In this document: piece by piece, positions 11,101-19,589 of the stretch
How the letters are laid out: the number at the start of each line of letters is the position of its first letter
How positions within the stretch are numbered: position 1 is the first letter of the stretch
Source: an uncultured bacterium
GTDB lineage: Bacteria > Muiribacteriota > Ozemobacteria > Ozemobacterales > Ozemobacteraceae
DNA length: 42,023 nucleotides
Reading direction: 5' to 3'
Assembly (NCBI GenBank): GCA_946407375.1
Contig: CAMJNS010000010.1
Coordinates: 1-42,023, forward strand
Translations under genes and position numbers: made by a program
The notes under the pieces: generated by a model
Seen by the model: only the letters and a program-made list of their open reading frames with translations
Databases searched by the model: none
What the model was told of the DNA's origin: nothing

Positions 11101-12693
11101 TTCATCTGCTATATTAAAATGAAGATAAACAGGTAAATTATCCTGTAAAGTAAATGTTCCGATAGCGGTAGATGTTGATTCTTCTGTTTGAAGAATACTA
11201 ATACTGTTCCCCGTAGGAGCTACTGTATCTATAGTTATTTCACTGGAAATAGGTCCATATTCATTTCCAACACTATCTTTAAATATGGCATATACTTTTT
11301 TGTTTCCCTCTCCAGAAGTTAAAATCCATTTTACATCGCTATTGAAATTTACCCATTCTTCTGTCGCTGCTGGCTCTTTATCGTTAGATATTTTCATTTG
11401 AGAAGGTATACTGCTGTATGAAAATGAAAGATCTACAGAAGTTGTGGCAACGTATTTATCACCATTATTTATGGCCATTTCAACTTTGGGAGGAGTAGTA
11501 TCATAAATGATTGAAGCAGTGAAAACTTCATTAGGGTTAGCCTTCCCGCCTTTAAACTTGCAATAGATAGTTTTTAAACCATCTTCGTTGGTTAGTTTCC
11601 ATTTACGTGTAGCCAAATATGATTCCCAAAAGACGTTTGAGAAACTCGAATTATCTGAAATTATCATTTGAGTAGCGTTAGGATAAATAGCTTTAATCTC
11701 AACTTCTGTTTTATTTGTTATAGCCTCACCATCGTTTATCCATATTCCAATATAACCAGAAGAAGAGAAAACTATAGAATCAGATTCTATTGGCGACAGT
11801 GTTCCGTTCTCATTTTTGAATTGAACGTATAATCTTTTTATTCCATTAGATTTGTTTGAAAAAGAGTATTGGTATGTTTCCGAGTAATTAACCCAAGAGG
11901 CATCATCAAGAGTGTAGCTTTCACTTATTCTCATTTGTTTGCAATCTTCTGCATACAAATTTAAAGTTACCGTTTGATTTTTTGTTTCATAAGCACCATT
12001 ATTTATATTAACAGCTAAGTTGTTGCATCCGGCTAACCCAATAGTTTTAGCGGTTAACCCGTTCAAAACAAATTCTTGACCATCATCACCAGTCATATAA
12101 ATTGTAATTTCATATTCTGTTAAAAAGTTTAAACCTGTTAAAGTTGTTTCGTGAAAGGTTTGCCCAGCTTGTCCAAGAGTTTTTGATTTAACGTAACCTC
12201 CCGTGGGTCCGTATTCTACGGTTGCACGACAGGCACGATTTGTGTCAAATTCTATGTGGAAAGAATCTGAACTTATTTTGTCTATTATTATATTTTTAAC
12301 AGATAACAAAGCCGTTGGACTTAATTCTGTACAACCTTGACCTGTTACTTGAATCATGTTGCCGAATGTAACTTCACTCTCCCCTGTTGTTGCTGAAACA
12401 TAATAAACGCCAGGGTCTATATTGCTGAAAGAATAATTTCCATTAGAGTCTGTTGTTGTTACTGCAACTGTTTCTTTTTGAATATTCTTTAACTCTATTG
12501 GAATATCGCCATATAATTGTCGTTCGTAGAAGAAAGCTCTACCAGATACAGAAAGATGCGAATTAGGATTAATTGAAAAAGTATTTCCACTGCCACCGCT
12601 ACCGCCTAATCCAAGACAGCCATAGCATAAAAAACCTAAACAAAGGCATAAGAAAAAAATAGGAATATATGTGGATTGTGTTTGCTTTTTCAT
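8146..12693 (-). CDS. Giant surface lipoprotein with Ig-like repeats and a BNR-type propeller
   Basis: A 1515-aa exported protein. The signal peptide is followed by Cys26 in CYGC, an imperfect lipobox (C23 is a poorer alternative), and then a GGSGGSG tether. Next comes a carboxypeptidase-regulatory-like domain (about 50-110), a fibronectin-III-like region (about 110-215), and three repeats of about 90 residues with the pattern INNG...MKIS...W.L..G.K.VY..F (about 220-595). After these are several bacterial Ig-like modules (about 600-1110) and a C-terminal propeller-like region with BNR/Asp-box motifs such as SIDFGMNW and TNGGSSWTR. Function is unknown; the layout suits a surface adhesin or glycan-binding protein. 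A likely promoter ends about 11 nt from the ATG (TTGAAG-N18-TAAAAT), and there is no Shine-Dalgarno sequence. Confidence 0.75.
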   Translation of the reverse strand: MKKQTQSTYIPIFFLCLCLGFLCYGCLGLGGSGGSGNTFSINPNSHLSVSGRAFFYERQLYGDIPIELKNIQKETVAVTTTDSNGNYSFSNIDPGVYYVSATTGESEVTFGNMIQVTGQGCTELSPTALLSVKNIIIDKISSDSFHIEFDTNRACRATVEYGPTGGYVKSKTLGQAGQTFHETTLTGLNFLTEYEITIYMTGDDGQEFVLNGLTAKTIGLAGCNNLAVNINNGAYETKNQTVTLNLYAEDCKQMRISESYTLDDASWVNYSETYQYSFSNKSNGIKRLYVQFKNENGTLSPIESDSIVFSSSGYIGIWINDGEAITNKTEVEIKAIYPNATQMIISDNSSFSNVFWESYLATRKWKLTNEDGLKTIYCKFKGGKANPNEVFTASIIYDTTPPKVEMAINNGDKYVATTSVDLSFSYSSIPSQMKISNDKEPAATEEWVNFNSDVKWILTSGEGNKKVYAIFKDSVGNEYGPISSEITIDTVAPTGNSISILQTEESTSTAIGTFTLQDNLPVYLHFNIADESTKEVFYYIGLATTTVPTEFNNLSSPYKPIELNLNNLSIGDNKMWAYFIDETGNKSSVESILLRIEGPEINITPASVNLTAEQEQTFTTEYKNITSSEVGSIKWMIASGSGTINSDGIYTAPSLIYATQTVIIRGESSSIPSLYGFAQVNLKTSYEIAYLQNNGEFTKEPLSKQIMPGEIARFTILILHSDQGIKLTANPTIGYATVSNPVKSDYGSIATITYTAPNSISDVANITLNFNASEKPSLTGKVNCTVSTGANITLTPSAYVAQRNSPINVQAEVANTSENSITWKISPITAGSFSSNTSTPEITTTNNHVVTFYPSTPNKITQASITAEIGEASKSINISVYPPLSITIDPLATDSMPLIEAMPFTVNGFEYMITGVDETLKWEFKNANSPDFMPADGKTYADRGSLTIITNNQVHYKRPSKLPSSLDDSASDTIQIRATSLADPSASSTAQVYLADKVKVFIYDDVEKTNLATSVPTVIEVGSLQFYAKVTPEVIGNTTVKWTVNDVTNSESYGSIDSNGKYTAPSSLEATKVKIRATSNYDSSAFAEVEVALSDFWVPKRDNMIDESTGEPMPITKIFVDPTTKIGEDFIVYAGTGAESQFGYYGLWVATFSDEIDDTSGGYWQGIKGLSSNRRVSSLSLLIYDIALDMKGNIYVSTGDGIYYVPKYGVEAEAEPLILDYMVGDPFPSSPLTSLTTAYNSNTKRVQLLAGCNEGVYLFELSDYNTIFSSELLIRTQTYYRVWETRSETKQVVLGTQTQTITETDSAYSNPASPNPILSTVRSVLYDNLNKSLYFGTASNRVYYCPSLAPNMQNRGYAKTFSGTSGVDVTYSYEVFTYDNLSYPVNGSVSGVPLALALDKINTNTLWVATTNGVSRSIDFGMNWSNYAFSGGVNTNCRCIIVDPNNTINVMSGSEDGLYRTTNGGSSWTRIRSGLGNYKTITSLTQAAGAAGKRRKVWVGTSGGVFVGKQSLSLE

Positions 12694-12801
12694 ATCTTTT
12701 AATTATTTTATCATAGATTTTAACTAAACTTCAATATGGGGCTCAGAGCAAACGCAAACTTTTTTAGCTACTATTCTATATTTTTGAAGTAGCGTTCTTT
12801 G

Positions 12802-13040
12802 AGATTGTCTAAAAACTAGGTTTATTCACAAATTAAATAAAGCTAATTCTATGATTTTTATTTTTCTGGATAGACTTCGTTTCCTAAAAAAATAATATTT
12901 CTTTTTATGTTGTCTACACATTGTCATAACCGTATAGCTTTCAGAGCTAAAGCCCATACGCTATACTGTTTATGACAAATGTGTAGACAATTAGCATAAA
13001 TCTAAATAGAACTTAAAACCTAGTTTTCGGACAGCAATCT
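12802..13040 (+). repeat. MITE-like inverted-repeat element, copy B (complete)
   Basis: A 239-bp non-coding element. The outer ends are imperfect inverted repeats: AGATTGTCTAAAAACTAGG at the left, and the complement of CCTAGTTTTCGGACAGCAATCT at the right. A central inverted repeat spans 12912-12988 (GTCTACACATTGTCATAA against TTATGACAAATGTGTAGAC), with a small hairpin GCTTT..AAAGC at its tip. Related copies are at 1-196 and 37966-38145. There is no transposase. The rest of the intergenic region 12694-13139 holds only a weak hairpin (12767-12793) and the promoter at 13105. Confidence 0.8.
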
Positions 13041-13104
13041 TTACGAAGTTTTAGTTTTCTATAAATTTTAATGCGTTTTTTCCTGATGAGTAATGATTCT
13101 GACC

Positions 13105-13133
13105 TTGATAATGCTTTGTAATTACTGTATTAT
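13105..13133 (+). promoter_or_regulatory. Promoter of the 13140 lipoprotein gene (leaderless)
   Basis: TTGATA at 13105-13110, exactly 17 nt, then TATTAT at 13128-13133. The ATG begins at 13140, six bases after the -10 box, where transcription would be expected to start. The message would therefore be leaderless, in line with the lack of a Shine-Dalgarno sequence. Confidence 0.6.
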
Positions 13134-13139
13134 TAAGAT

Positions 13140-16100
13140 ATGAAGCTCAGACATTTACTTATAACTTTAATCTGCATAATTATTTTTCTTGGCTGCGGTG
13201 GTGGCGGAGGCGGTTCAGGTGTAGGTCCTGAACTAGTTTCTGGCTTTATTTCTGGACAAATAACTTTTGATGAAACTCTAGCAAACGAAAGAGCTGTAAT
13301 AGCAAGTCATTCTACTCTAAGAGCTTCTTCATTTGATAATGTTCTTGTTTTTTTGGAAGAAATGCCGACACGAGCTACTTATGCTGATACTGATGGTAAA
13401 TATTCTTTTACTGATTTGCCGTTGAATACTTCTTTCCATATAATAACTTGTTTAAAAACATTATCTGGAAAAGAATATAAAAACAGATCCGATGAAATTC
13501 TTCTTGGAAAAGGCAAAGCTCAAGTAACAAAGAACATTAAAGTTGGAAGTAAAGATGAAGCAAAATATCAAATTAGATTTCAAGTAAAAGATACAAAAGA
13601 CAATAATGTTTCAAAGTGTAAAATTTGGTTATGGGGTGAAGAATTTACTATAGACGAAAGCGGTTGCTATCTTTCTCCTAAGATGCCTTTAGGAGCTGTT
13701 GGTTTATTAAAAGTTGTTCCTCCAAGCAACAAAGATTTGCTTAATTTAGAATGGCAAGTAGATTCAAATGCTTTTCAAAGTGAAATACAGGGAGTTTCAG
13801 CAGTTACTTTGCCTCCTTCAGGTATAACCAATAAGAAAGCTCCATTTGTAAGCATAAAAGTAGGAGAAACTATATCTGGTGGTTTTGCTCTTAGACTTTA
13901 TGGCAATGCAGTTGACCCTCAAAATGATAGCTTAGAATTAGAATGGTCTACTTCAGTTGGTTCTTTTACCTATGAAAATATTGATAAGAGCTATGTTGAT
14001 TGGGGTGTTCCTTCAGAAGAGACCACAGCCGTTATTACTTTAAAAGCAAGTCAGGTTTCCTCATCAAATTATCCACTATTCTGGAGTAAAGCTGAATTAC
14101 CCATTAAAATATCTAGTAATGGAACAGTATCTTATCCTGGAGAAGTTGTTGTTCAACCTGTTCTAAGATATATAAACATTATTTCTTCTGCTTCTGAGCA
14201 GATAACAGGCAATACCGTTTCTGCTTATGATATTATCGCTTCATTTCCAAATGATTTAAAACTATTCTATAATTGGAAAGTTTCAGATGGAACTATTGTT
14301 TCAGGACAAAATAGCAAAAGAATGTATTGGCAATCTCCAACTTTGAAGGCCAAAGAAACAAGACTTGCCACATTAACAGCATATGTAACAGATGACGTTG
14401 CTACAATTTCAAAAAGCATTATTGTAAATGTAACTTCGTTTCCGGTTATTACTTTTACATCACCACAAGGTACTGAATTTTATCCGGGGAAGTTATCTTT
14501 TACAGCTGTTGCTAAAGACTTTGAAGGAAATTTCATTCCTTATGAAGAATATAAGTGGTATTTGGCTACTCACACAAGCAAAATAGTATTAATGCAGAAT
14601 GAAGGAGCTTCTTTTACTTACAATTTTGCAGCACAGGGAACATATACAGTTTATTTGTCGGCTAAAGATTCTTTAGGAGTTGTAGGAACAGGTTCTGCAG
14701 ATATTTCTATTATTAATGTCCCTCCAGAAATCACAATTTTAAGCCCGCTTAATGATGCTGGATATACCTCTTCAAACCACTTGGTATTTAAGGCAAAGGT
14801 TAAAGATTATGAGGATGGTGAAATAACAGCCCCAGAACAGATAACATGGTTTTCTGATGTTGATGGCAAAATAGGCTCTGGAACATTTTTTGTTTATGAT
14901 TCATTAACAAAAAATAAAGAGCACAGAATAAGCGTTGTGGCTAAGGATTCTCAGGGAGCTGTTTCTTCAGAGTCTGTATTGATTTGCTATGATATGCCCG
15001 CTCGCATAACTCTTACTCCAGAAACTGGAGCCACTTTCTTTGAAGGCAGTAAGATTGATTTTTATGCAAGAGGGTTAGATGGAAATGGCTCTTCATTATC
15101 TTCTTCTACTTATAAGTGGTATCTTGATGGTGATACTACCCCTTGGAGAAGCGGAGTTGAAAGGTTTTCTGTTAATGATTTGCCGTCAGGTATACATTCT
15201 ATAAAGGTTATTGGAGCAAATGTATTTGGTGAGGTAACTAGTGATGATTATTATTTTGAAGTAGGTTGGCCACTTCCAAATATTACTAACCCAGCTTCAG
15301 GAAGTAGATTTGATCTGGGAACCAATATTACTTTTACTGCTGTTCCTACCTCAACTGGCACCTTGGAAATGAACTGGTATATTGACGACAATAGTGATTC
15401 GGCAGGCACGAATAATAGATTAATTACAGAACTACCTGAAGGATTTCATAGTATAAGATATCAGGGTATGGATTACGCATCAACCATAGCAAGTTCTATC
15501 ATCAATATTGTTGTAGAAAGAAAACCTATAATCGAGTTAAATTATGCAAGCGGTGCTTATTTCTTTGATGGTCATCCAATTATATTTCATGCTAACTGCT
15601 TAGATTCATCCAATAATAATATTAGTGATGAGAAAATAAAATGGTATATTCTCGATTCTGGTTCACCTGTTCTTTTAAAGACTGGAAGCATTTTTTCACT
15701 TGGACAAGGTACCGCAGAAGGATTGCTTAGTTCAGGAACTCATAAATTTATAGTTCAAGCTACTGGTCCTTATGGCACTGTTGCTTCGTTAAGCCTAGAA
15801 TTTGAATCTGGTATCGAACCACTCTCTATTCTAAGCCCTTTACCAGAAATGAGTTATGAAATTAACAGTGATATTAGCTTTAAATCTAATATAGCAAAAG
15901 AAAGTATCCCTATAAATTGGTATGTAGATGGCAATCTAATAAATACCAGTTCTTCAAATTTCACTAAAAAATTTGAAGAAGGTGTTTATACTGTTAAAGC
16001 TATTGCTACAGATAGTTCAAACATATCTAGTTCCGATGAAGTAATTTTGAATGTTGGATTATTCCCGGTAATGGATATATCTGTTAAAGACATTTGGAAT

Positions 16101-19100
16101 AATAATATAGATCCTTCCAATTGCGTCTTTTTCACTGGGAAATCAATTGTTTTTGTAGGCACTGGAACTAGTCCTATTGATGGAAATCCCGTTGATCCTA
16201 CTCTTATGACCTGGAGTATTTGTAATGAAGATGGAATAACTGGTAAAGAGTCTTTTTCCGGTTTTTCGGAAATAACCGTTAACAATAATAAAATTGCAGC
16301 TTTAGGACAAGGCACTGGGACTGTTGAATTAAGGTGTGATATTAGTGAAGGTTTTGTTGGTATAAAGATTAAAAAAATGTATTTTAATTTGCCTTTAGCA
16401 AGTTATGATACCCCTGCTAGTAATACTTTTATAACCTTTGATGATTACGAATCAGAAAGAGTTGTAGTAACTCCTTCTGGTTATCCTGATTCTGTAGGAT
16501 CAGTTAATTATGAATGGTATCTTGATTGGGGAAAACCAGGCTGTACAAAACTGAATGATTCTAATTCTTCTCAAAACGGAATTCAATTATTGTTAAAAAA
16601 AGGCGAAAATTATTTGTCTCTGGTAGCTACCGATTCCCTCGGAGAAGTTAGTATTATGACAAAGAAAATCCTCATAGACAATCGGCCTACTTTATCTTTC
16701 TCTCCTCCATTAGATTTTTCAAATATTGATGCTTATATTTTTGAAGGTTTTGATCTTACTTTAATGGCGTCTGGTACTGCAGCAGTTGGAACCAGCGATT
16801 TAATTAATTATAAATGGTATTTAGGCGACAGTTCTATAGCAATAAGTAATGGAACAAATAGTATAACAAATACAGAACTCGGCTTAGTTAAAGGTAAGAA
16901 TAAAGTAACTTTGTCTGCAGAAGACGAATACGGAATTGCTGGTTCTATCTGTCATAACATTTATTTCGGCGAGCAGATACCAGAAATATTGTATCCTGAA
17001 GAAAACCAGTCATTCCAAGATACAAATATTCAGTTCATTGCAACTGGTTCAGAATTAATTACAATGAAATGGAATCTTAATGATAAAGGATTTGCTGAGA
17101 GCGATAAAAATATAACTATATTAAAAAATGATACAAGACTTGTTAATGGTGATAATAAAATTGTTTTTGGCGGTAAGGATAGTGAAGGAAACGAAGTATA
17201 TGTGACTCGGCATTTCAATTATGCTTCTTCTAATAAATTGCCGAAAATTGAGATAAAACTTGCTAATAATATGGATATTGGAAATGCAATAATCTTTACT
17301 TTGGAAAACAGTGAAACATTAACTTTAATTGGCAGTGCTACTGGTGCTGTTGACCACGATATTATTGAGGCTTCCAAAATGGATTGGACTCTTTATAAAC
17401 AAGATGACGAATCCTCAAAGCAGACTTTTAGCGGAATAAACTCTTTAACGTTAAGAGATACAGTTTTGAACTCTGTTGGAACCTGGACAATAAATTTGTC
17501 TGTAACCGACAGATTGGGTTTTAAAAATACTTTTACTACTTCTTTTTATTATGGCTATCCTGTTCCAGAAATTACATCTCCTGAAAACCCATCTGTATTC
17601 AGTAAAACACAAGGCGAAAACATTAATTTTGAAGGGAACAACATCTCAGATGTTACGCTGAAACATTGTTGGTATACTGATTCAGGTGAAAAAATAGGAT
17701 CTGTTTACAGTATCACCGAATCTTTTGGACGTGGTTACCATAAGATATATTATATTGCAACAGATACTGCTGGAGTGGAAAAAAGAGATTTCGTAGAGTT
17801 TATTGTTAATGATAATCCTAGTATAGACATCAATCTGTTTAATGAATCTGATAGTAATTATTATCAGATGAATAATGATTCAAAGTTTTTTGCTAGTCAG
17901 ACTCTAACTTTGAAAGGTATCGCAAAAAAATGTGACAACACTGAAATAAACAATAGTGATGTGAAATGGCTAAAATGTAATTCTGAAACAGATAATGGAA
18001 TCACTATAGTTAACGGAGAAAAAGAACCTGTTTTATCTGAAAGCGTTTTAGGGAAAGGAACTTGGTATCTTAGATTTGTTGCTGAAGACAAAGATTTCTC
18101 TTCTTATGCTTTCTCTGAAAATTATTTAAGCAGTATGACGGTTATGCTTACAACGGGTATTGCTACTCCAACATTTATTGGTGCTGAGGACGGCAAAAGA
18201 ATAGACGAAAACACTTCTATCTCTTTTATCGTAAATGATGTTTCTCCATTAATCGGACATTGGAGTATAGATGATCCAAACGCTTCCTCTCCTGTCACTA
18301 TTAAAGATGGAGATAACATGACTTTTACAGCTAATTTACAAGGCTTGCCACGAGGCTATCATACTGTTTATTATGGGGCTACTGATTCCGGCGGAAAAAC
18401 AATTACTGCTCAGACATCCATATTAGTTGATTCTGGTCCAAAATTTATCGACGGTCCAAAGATAAGCACTCCTCCTCCTGCTACTATTACACAGTTAGGA
18501 ACAGGAAAAGCTGGCGGATTAAACTATTCTATTATTAAATCAGAAAATAGCATAATTAATCTTACTCTTAGTGCAGAAACAGCTTCTGAATCTAATTCTA
18601 TCAGTTGGCATAGCTATTCCGAAACACATGAATCAGAAGAAAAATCCTTTAATAGAAATTATTCAATAGGTTCTTATACCTACCTTGTTACAATTGAAGA
18701 CGAATATGGAATTGCTACTTCCACTACGCTATCTTTTTGGGTTTGGGGCTATGAAAATTGTGGTCCATTTAATGTAAGAAATAGTCTAGTATCTAATGGT
18801 ACTTCAAACCTATTTATTTCAGATAGCGAAACCAAAATAACTAGATTAACAAGAATTACAGACAGTAATTCTTCTAACTGCGGCAAAATATCAATAGACA
18901 ACAGCAGTACTACTGTCGAACTTGCAAGCTTATTCTACAGCGGTTCTGATGTATATTCTCTAACTCAACCTTCTGATGGAAATAACCCCATACTTCTGAA
19001 ATGGAAAGCATCAAATTTGTCGTTAGATGCATCTCAGCCTGTTATTGACGATGATAGTATTAGTGATTTTGGTGGTTTCATAATTAAGAATACCAAGATT

Positions 19101-19535
19101 TATATCACTGATAGATCTTCGAATACAGCAAACAAGGTAAAAATATACTATAATGATGGTAAACCTTTTACAGTATCAGCTTATACTTTCAAAAAACCAT
19201 ATGGCATTGCCGATTTAGGTACAAAATTAATTGTAGCTGACACTGCAGATAGTAAGATTGTTACATTAGACTTAAACGGGAATTATGATGGACAAACACT
19301 TTCTGTTCCTTCTCCTTATGGGGTTATATACAGTTCAACTTCCAAAAAAATATATGCTGCAAGCGATAATGCCATTTATATTATAGATTCTAATACTTTT
19401 GAAATTTTATATTCTTTTGAAGTAGCAGAAGGAGTTCAAAACCTAACCATTTGCGGAACAGGCAATATATCTGATCTCTATGTTAGTCTTACTAATGGCA
19501 AAATTGTACGCGTTCGTTCCGGGTATACTTGGTAG
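13140..19535 (+). CDS. Giant lipoprotein with tandem Ig/PKD-like repeats and NHL-like propeller
   Basis: A 2131-aa lipoprotein. The signal peptide ends at the lipobox FLGC with Cys19, followed directly by a run of six Gly. An N-terminal carboxypeptidase-regulatory-like domain (about 35-130) is followed by a long series of Ig/PKD-like modules of about 90-110 residues. They share the pattern P.I...SP..G..F..G..I.F.A.......WY.D...........G.H.I...A.D..G. The C-terminal 350 residues resemble an NHL/six-blade propeller (PYGIADLGTKLIVADTADSK, SPYGVIYSSTSKKIYAAS). A surface role is likely; no catalytic motif is seen. It is divergent from the 1515-aa lipoprotein, with which it shares layout but not close sequence. 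It lies upstream of polysaccharide genes that have their own promoter. Confidence 0.75.
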   Translation: MKLRHLLITLICIIIFLGCGGGGGGSGVGPELVSGFISGQITFDETLANERAVIASHSTLRASSFDNVLVFLEEMPTRATYADTDGKYSFTDLPLNTSFHIITCLKTLSGKEYKNRSDEILLGKGKAQVTKNIKVGSKDEAKYQIRFQVKDTKDNNVSKCKIWLWGEEFTIDESGCYLSPKMPLGAVGLLKVVPPSNKDLLNLEWQVDSNAFQSEIQGVSAVTLPPSGITNKKAPFVSIKVGETISGGFALRLYGNAVDPQNDSLELEWSTSVGSFTYENIDKSYVDWGVPSEETTAVITLKASQVSSSNYPLFWSKAELPIKISSNGTVSYPGEVVVQPVLRYINIISSASEQITGNTVSAYDIIASFPNDLKLFYNWKVSDGTIVSGQNSKRMYWQSPTLKAKETRLATLTAYVTDDVATISKSIIVNVTSFPVITFTSPQGTEFYPGKLSFTAVAKDFEGNFIPYEEYKWYLATHTSKIVLMQNEGASFTYNFAAQGTYTVYLSAKDSLGVVGTGSADISIINVPPEITILSPLNDAGYTSSNHLVFKAKVKDYEDGEITAPEQITWFSDVDGKIGSGTFFVYDSLTKNKEHRISVVAKDSQGAVSSESVLICYDMPARITLTPETGATFFEGSKIDFYARGLDGNGSSLSSSTYKWYLDGDTTPWRSGVERFSVNDLPSGIHSIKVIGANVFGEVTSDDYYFEVGWPLPNITNPASGSRFDLGTNITFTAVPTSTGTLEMNWYIDDNSDSAGTNNRLITELPEGFHSIRYQGMDYASTIASSIINIVVERKPIIELNYASGAYFFDGHPIIFHANCLDSSNNNISDEKIKWYILDSGSPVLLKTGSIFSLGQGTAEGLLSSGTHKFIVQATGPYGTVASLSLEFESGIEPLSILSPLPEMSYEINSDISFKSNIAKESIPINWYVDGNLINTSSSNFTKKFEEGVYTVKAIATDSSNISSSDEVILNVGLFPVMDISVKDIWNNNIDPSNCVFFTGKSIVFVGTGTSPIDGNPVDPTLMTWSICNEDGITGKESFSGFSEITVNNNKIAALGQGTGTVELRCDISEGFVGIKIKKMYFNLPLASYDTPASNTFITFDDYESERVVVTPSGYPDSVGSVNYEWYLDWGKPGCTKLNDSNSSQNGIQLLLKKGENYLSLVATDSLGEVSIMTKKILIDNRPTLSFSPPLDFSNIDAYIFEGFDLTLMASGTAAVGTSDLINYKWYLGDSSIAISNGTNSITNTELGLVKGKNKVTLSAEDEYGIAGSICHNIYFGEQIPEILYPEENQSFQDTNIQFIATGSELITMKWNLNDKGFAESDKNITILKNDTRLVNGDNKIVFGGKDSEGNEVYVTRHFNYASSNKLPKIEIKLANNMDIGNAIIFTLENSETLTLIGSATGAVDHDIIEASKMDWTLYKQDDESSKQTFSGINSLTLRDTVLNSVGTWTINLSVTDRLGFKNTFTTSFYYGYPVPEITSPENPSVFSKTQGENINFEGNNISDVTLKHCWYTDSGEKIGSVYSITESFGRGYHKIYYIATDTAGVEKRDFVEFIVNDNPSIDINLFNESDSNYYQMNNDSKFFASQTLTLKGIAKKCDNTEINNSDVKWLKCNSETDNGITIVNGEKEPVLSESVLGKGTWYLRFVAEDKDFSSYAFSENYLSSMTVMLTTGIATPTFIGAEDGKRIDENTSISFIVNDVSPLIGHWSIDDPNASSPVTIKDGDNMTFTANLQGLPRGYHTVYYGATDSGGKTITAQTSILVDSGPKFIDGPKISTPPPATITQLGTGKAGGLNYSIIKSENSIINLTLSAETASESNSISWHSYSETHESEEKSFNRNYSIGSYTYLVTIEDEYGIATSTTLSFWVWGYENCGPFNVRNSLVSNGTSNLFISDSETKITRLTRITDSNSSNCGKISIDNSSTTVELASLFYSGSDVYSLTQPSDGNNPILLKWKASNLSLDASQPVIDDDSISDFGGFIIKNTKIYITDRSSNTANKVKIYYNDGKPFTVSAYTFKKPYGIADLGTKLIVADTADSKIVTLDLNGNYDGQTLSVPSPYGVIYSSTSKKIYAASDNAIYIIDSNTFEILYSFEVAEGVQNLTICGTGNISDLYVSLTNGKIVRVRSGYTW

Positions 19536-19554
19536 GTTCATTATCTTCCAAAGA

Positions 19555-19583
19555 TTCACAATCTATAAAAACTATGATAAAAT
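19555..19583 (+). promoter_or_regulatory. Promoter of the 19590 gene (leaderless)
   Basis: TTCACA at 19555-19560, a 17-nt spacer and TAAAAT at 19578-19583, with the ATG starting at 19590 after six bases. No Shine-Dalgarno sequence is present. The geometry is the same as at 13105-13140. Confidence 0.55.
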
Positions 19584-19589
19584 AAGCCA

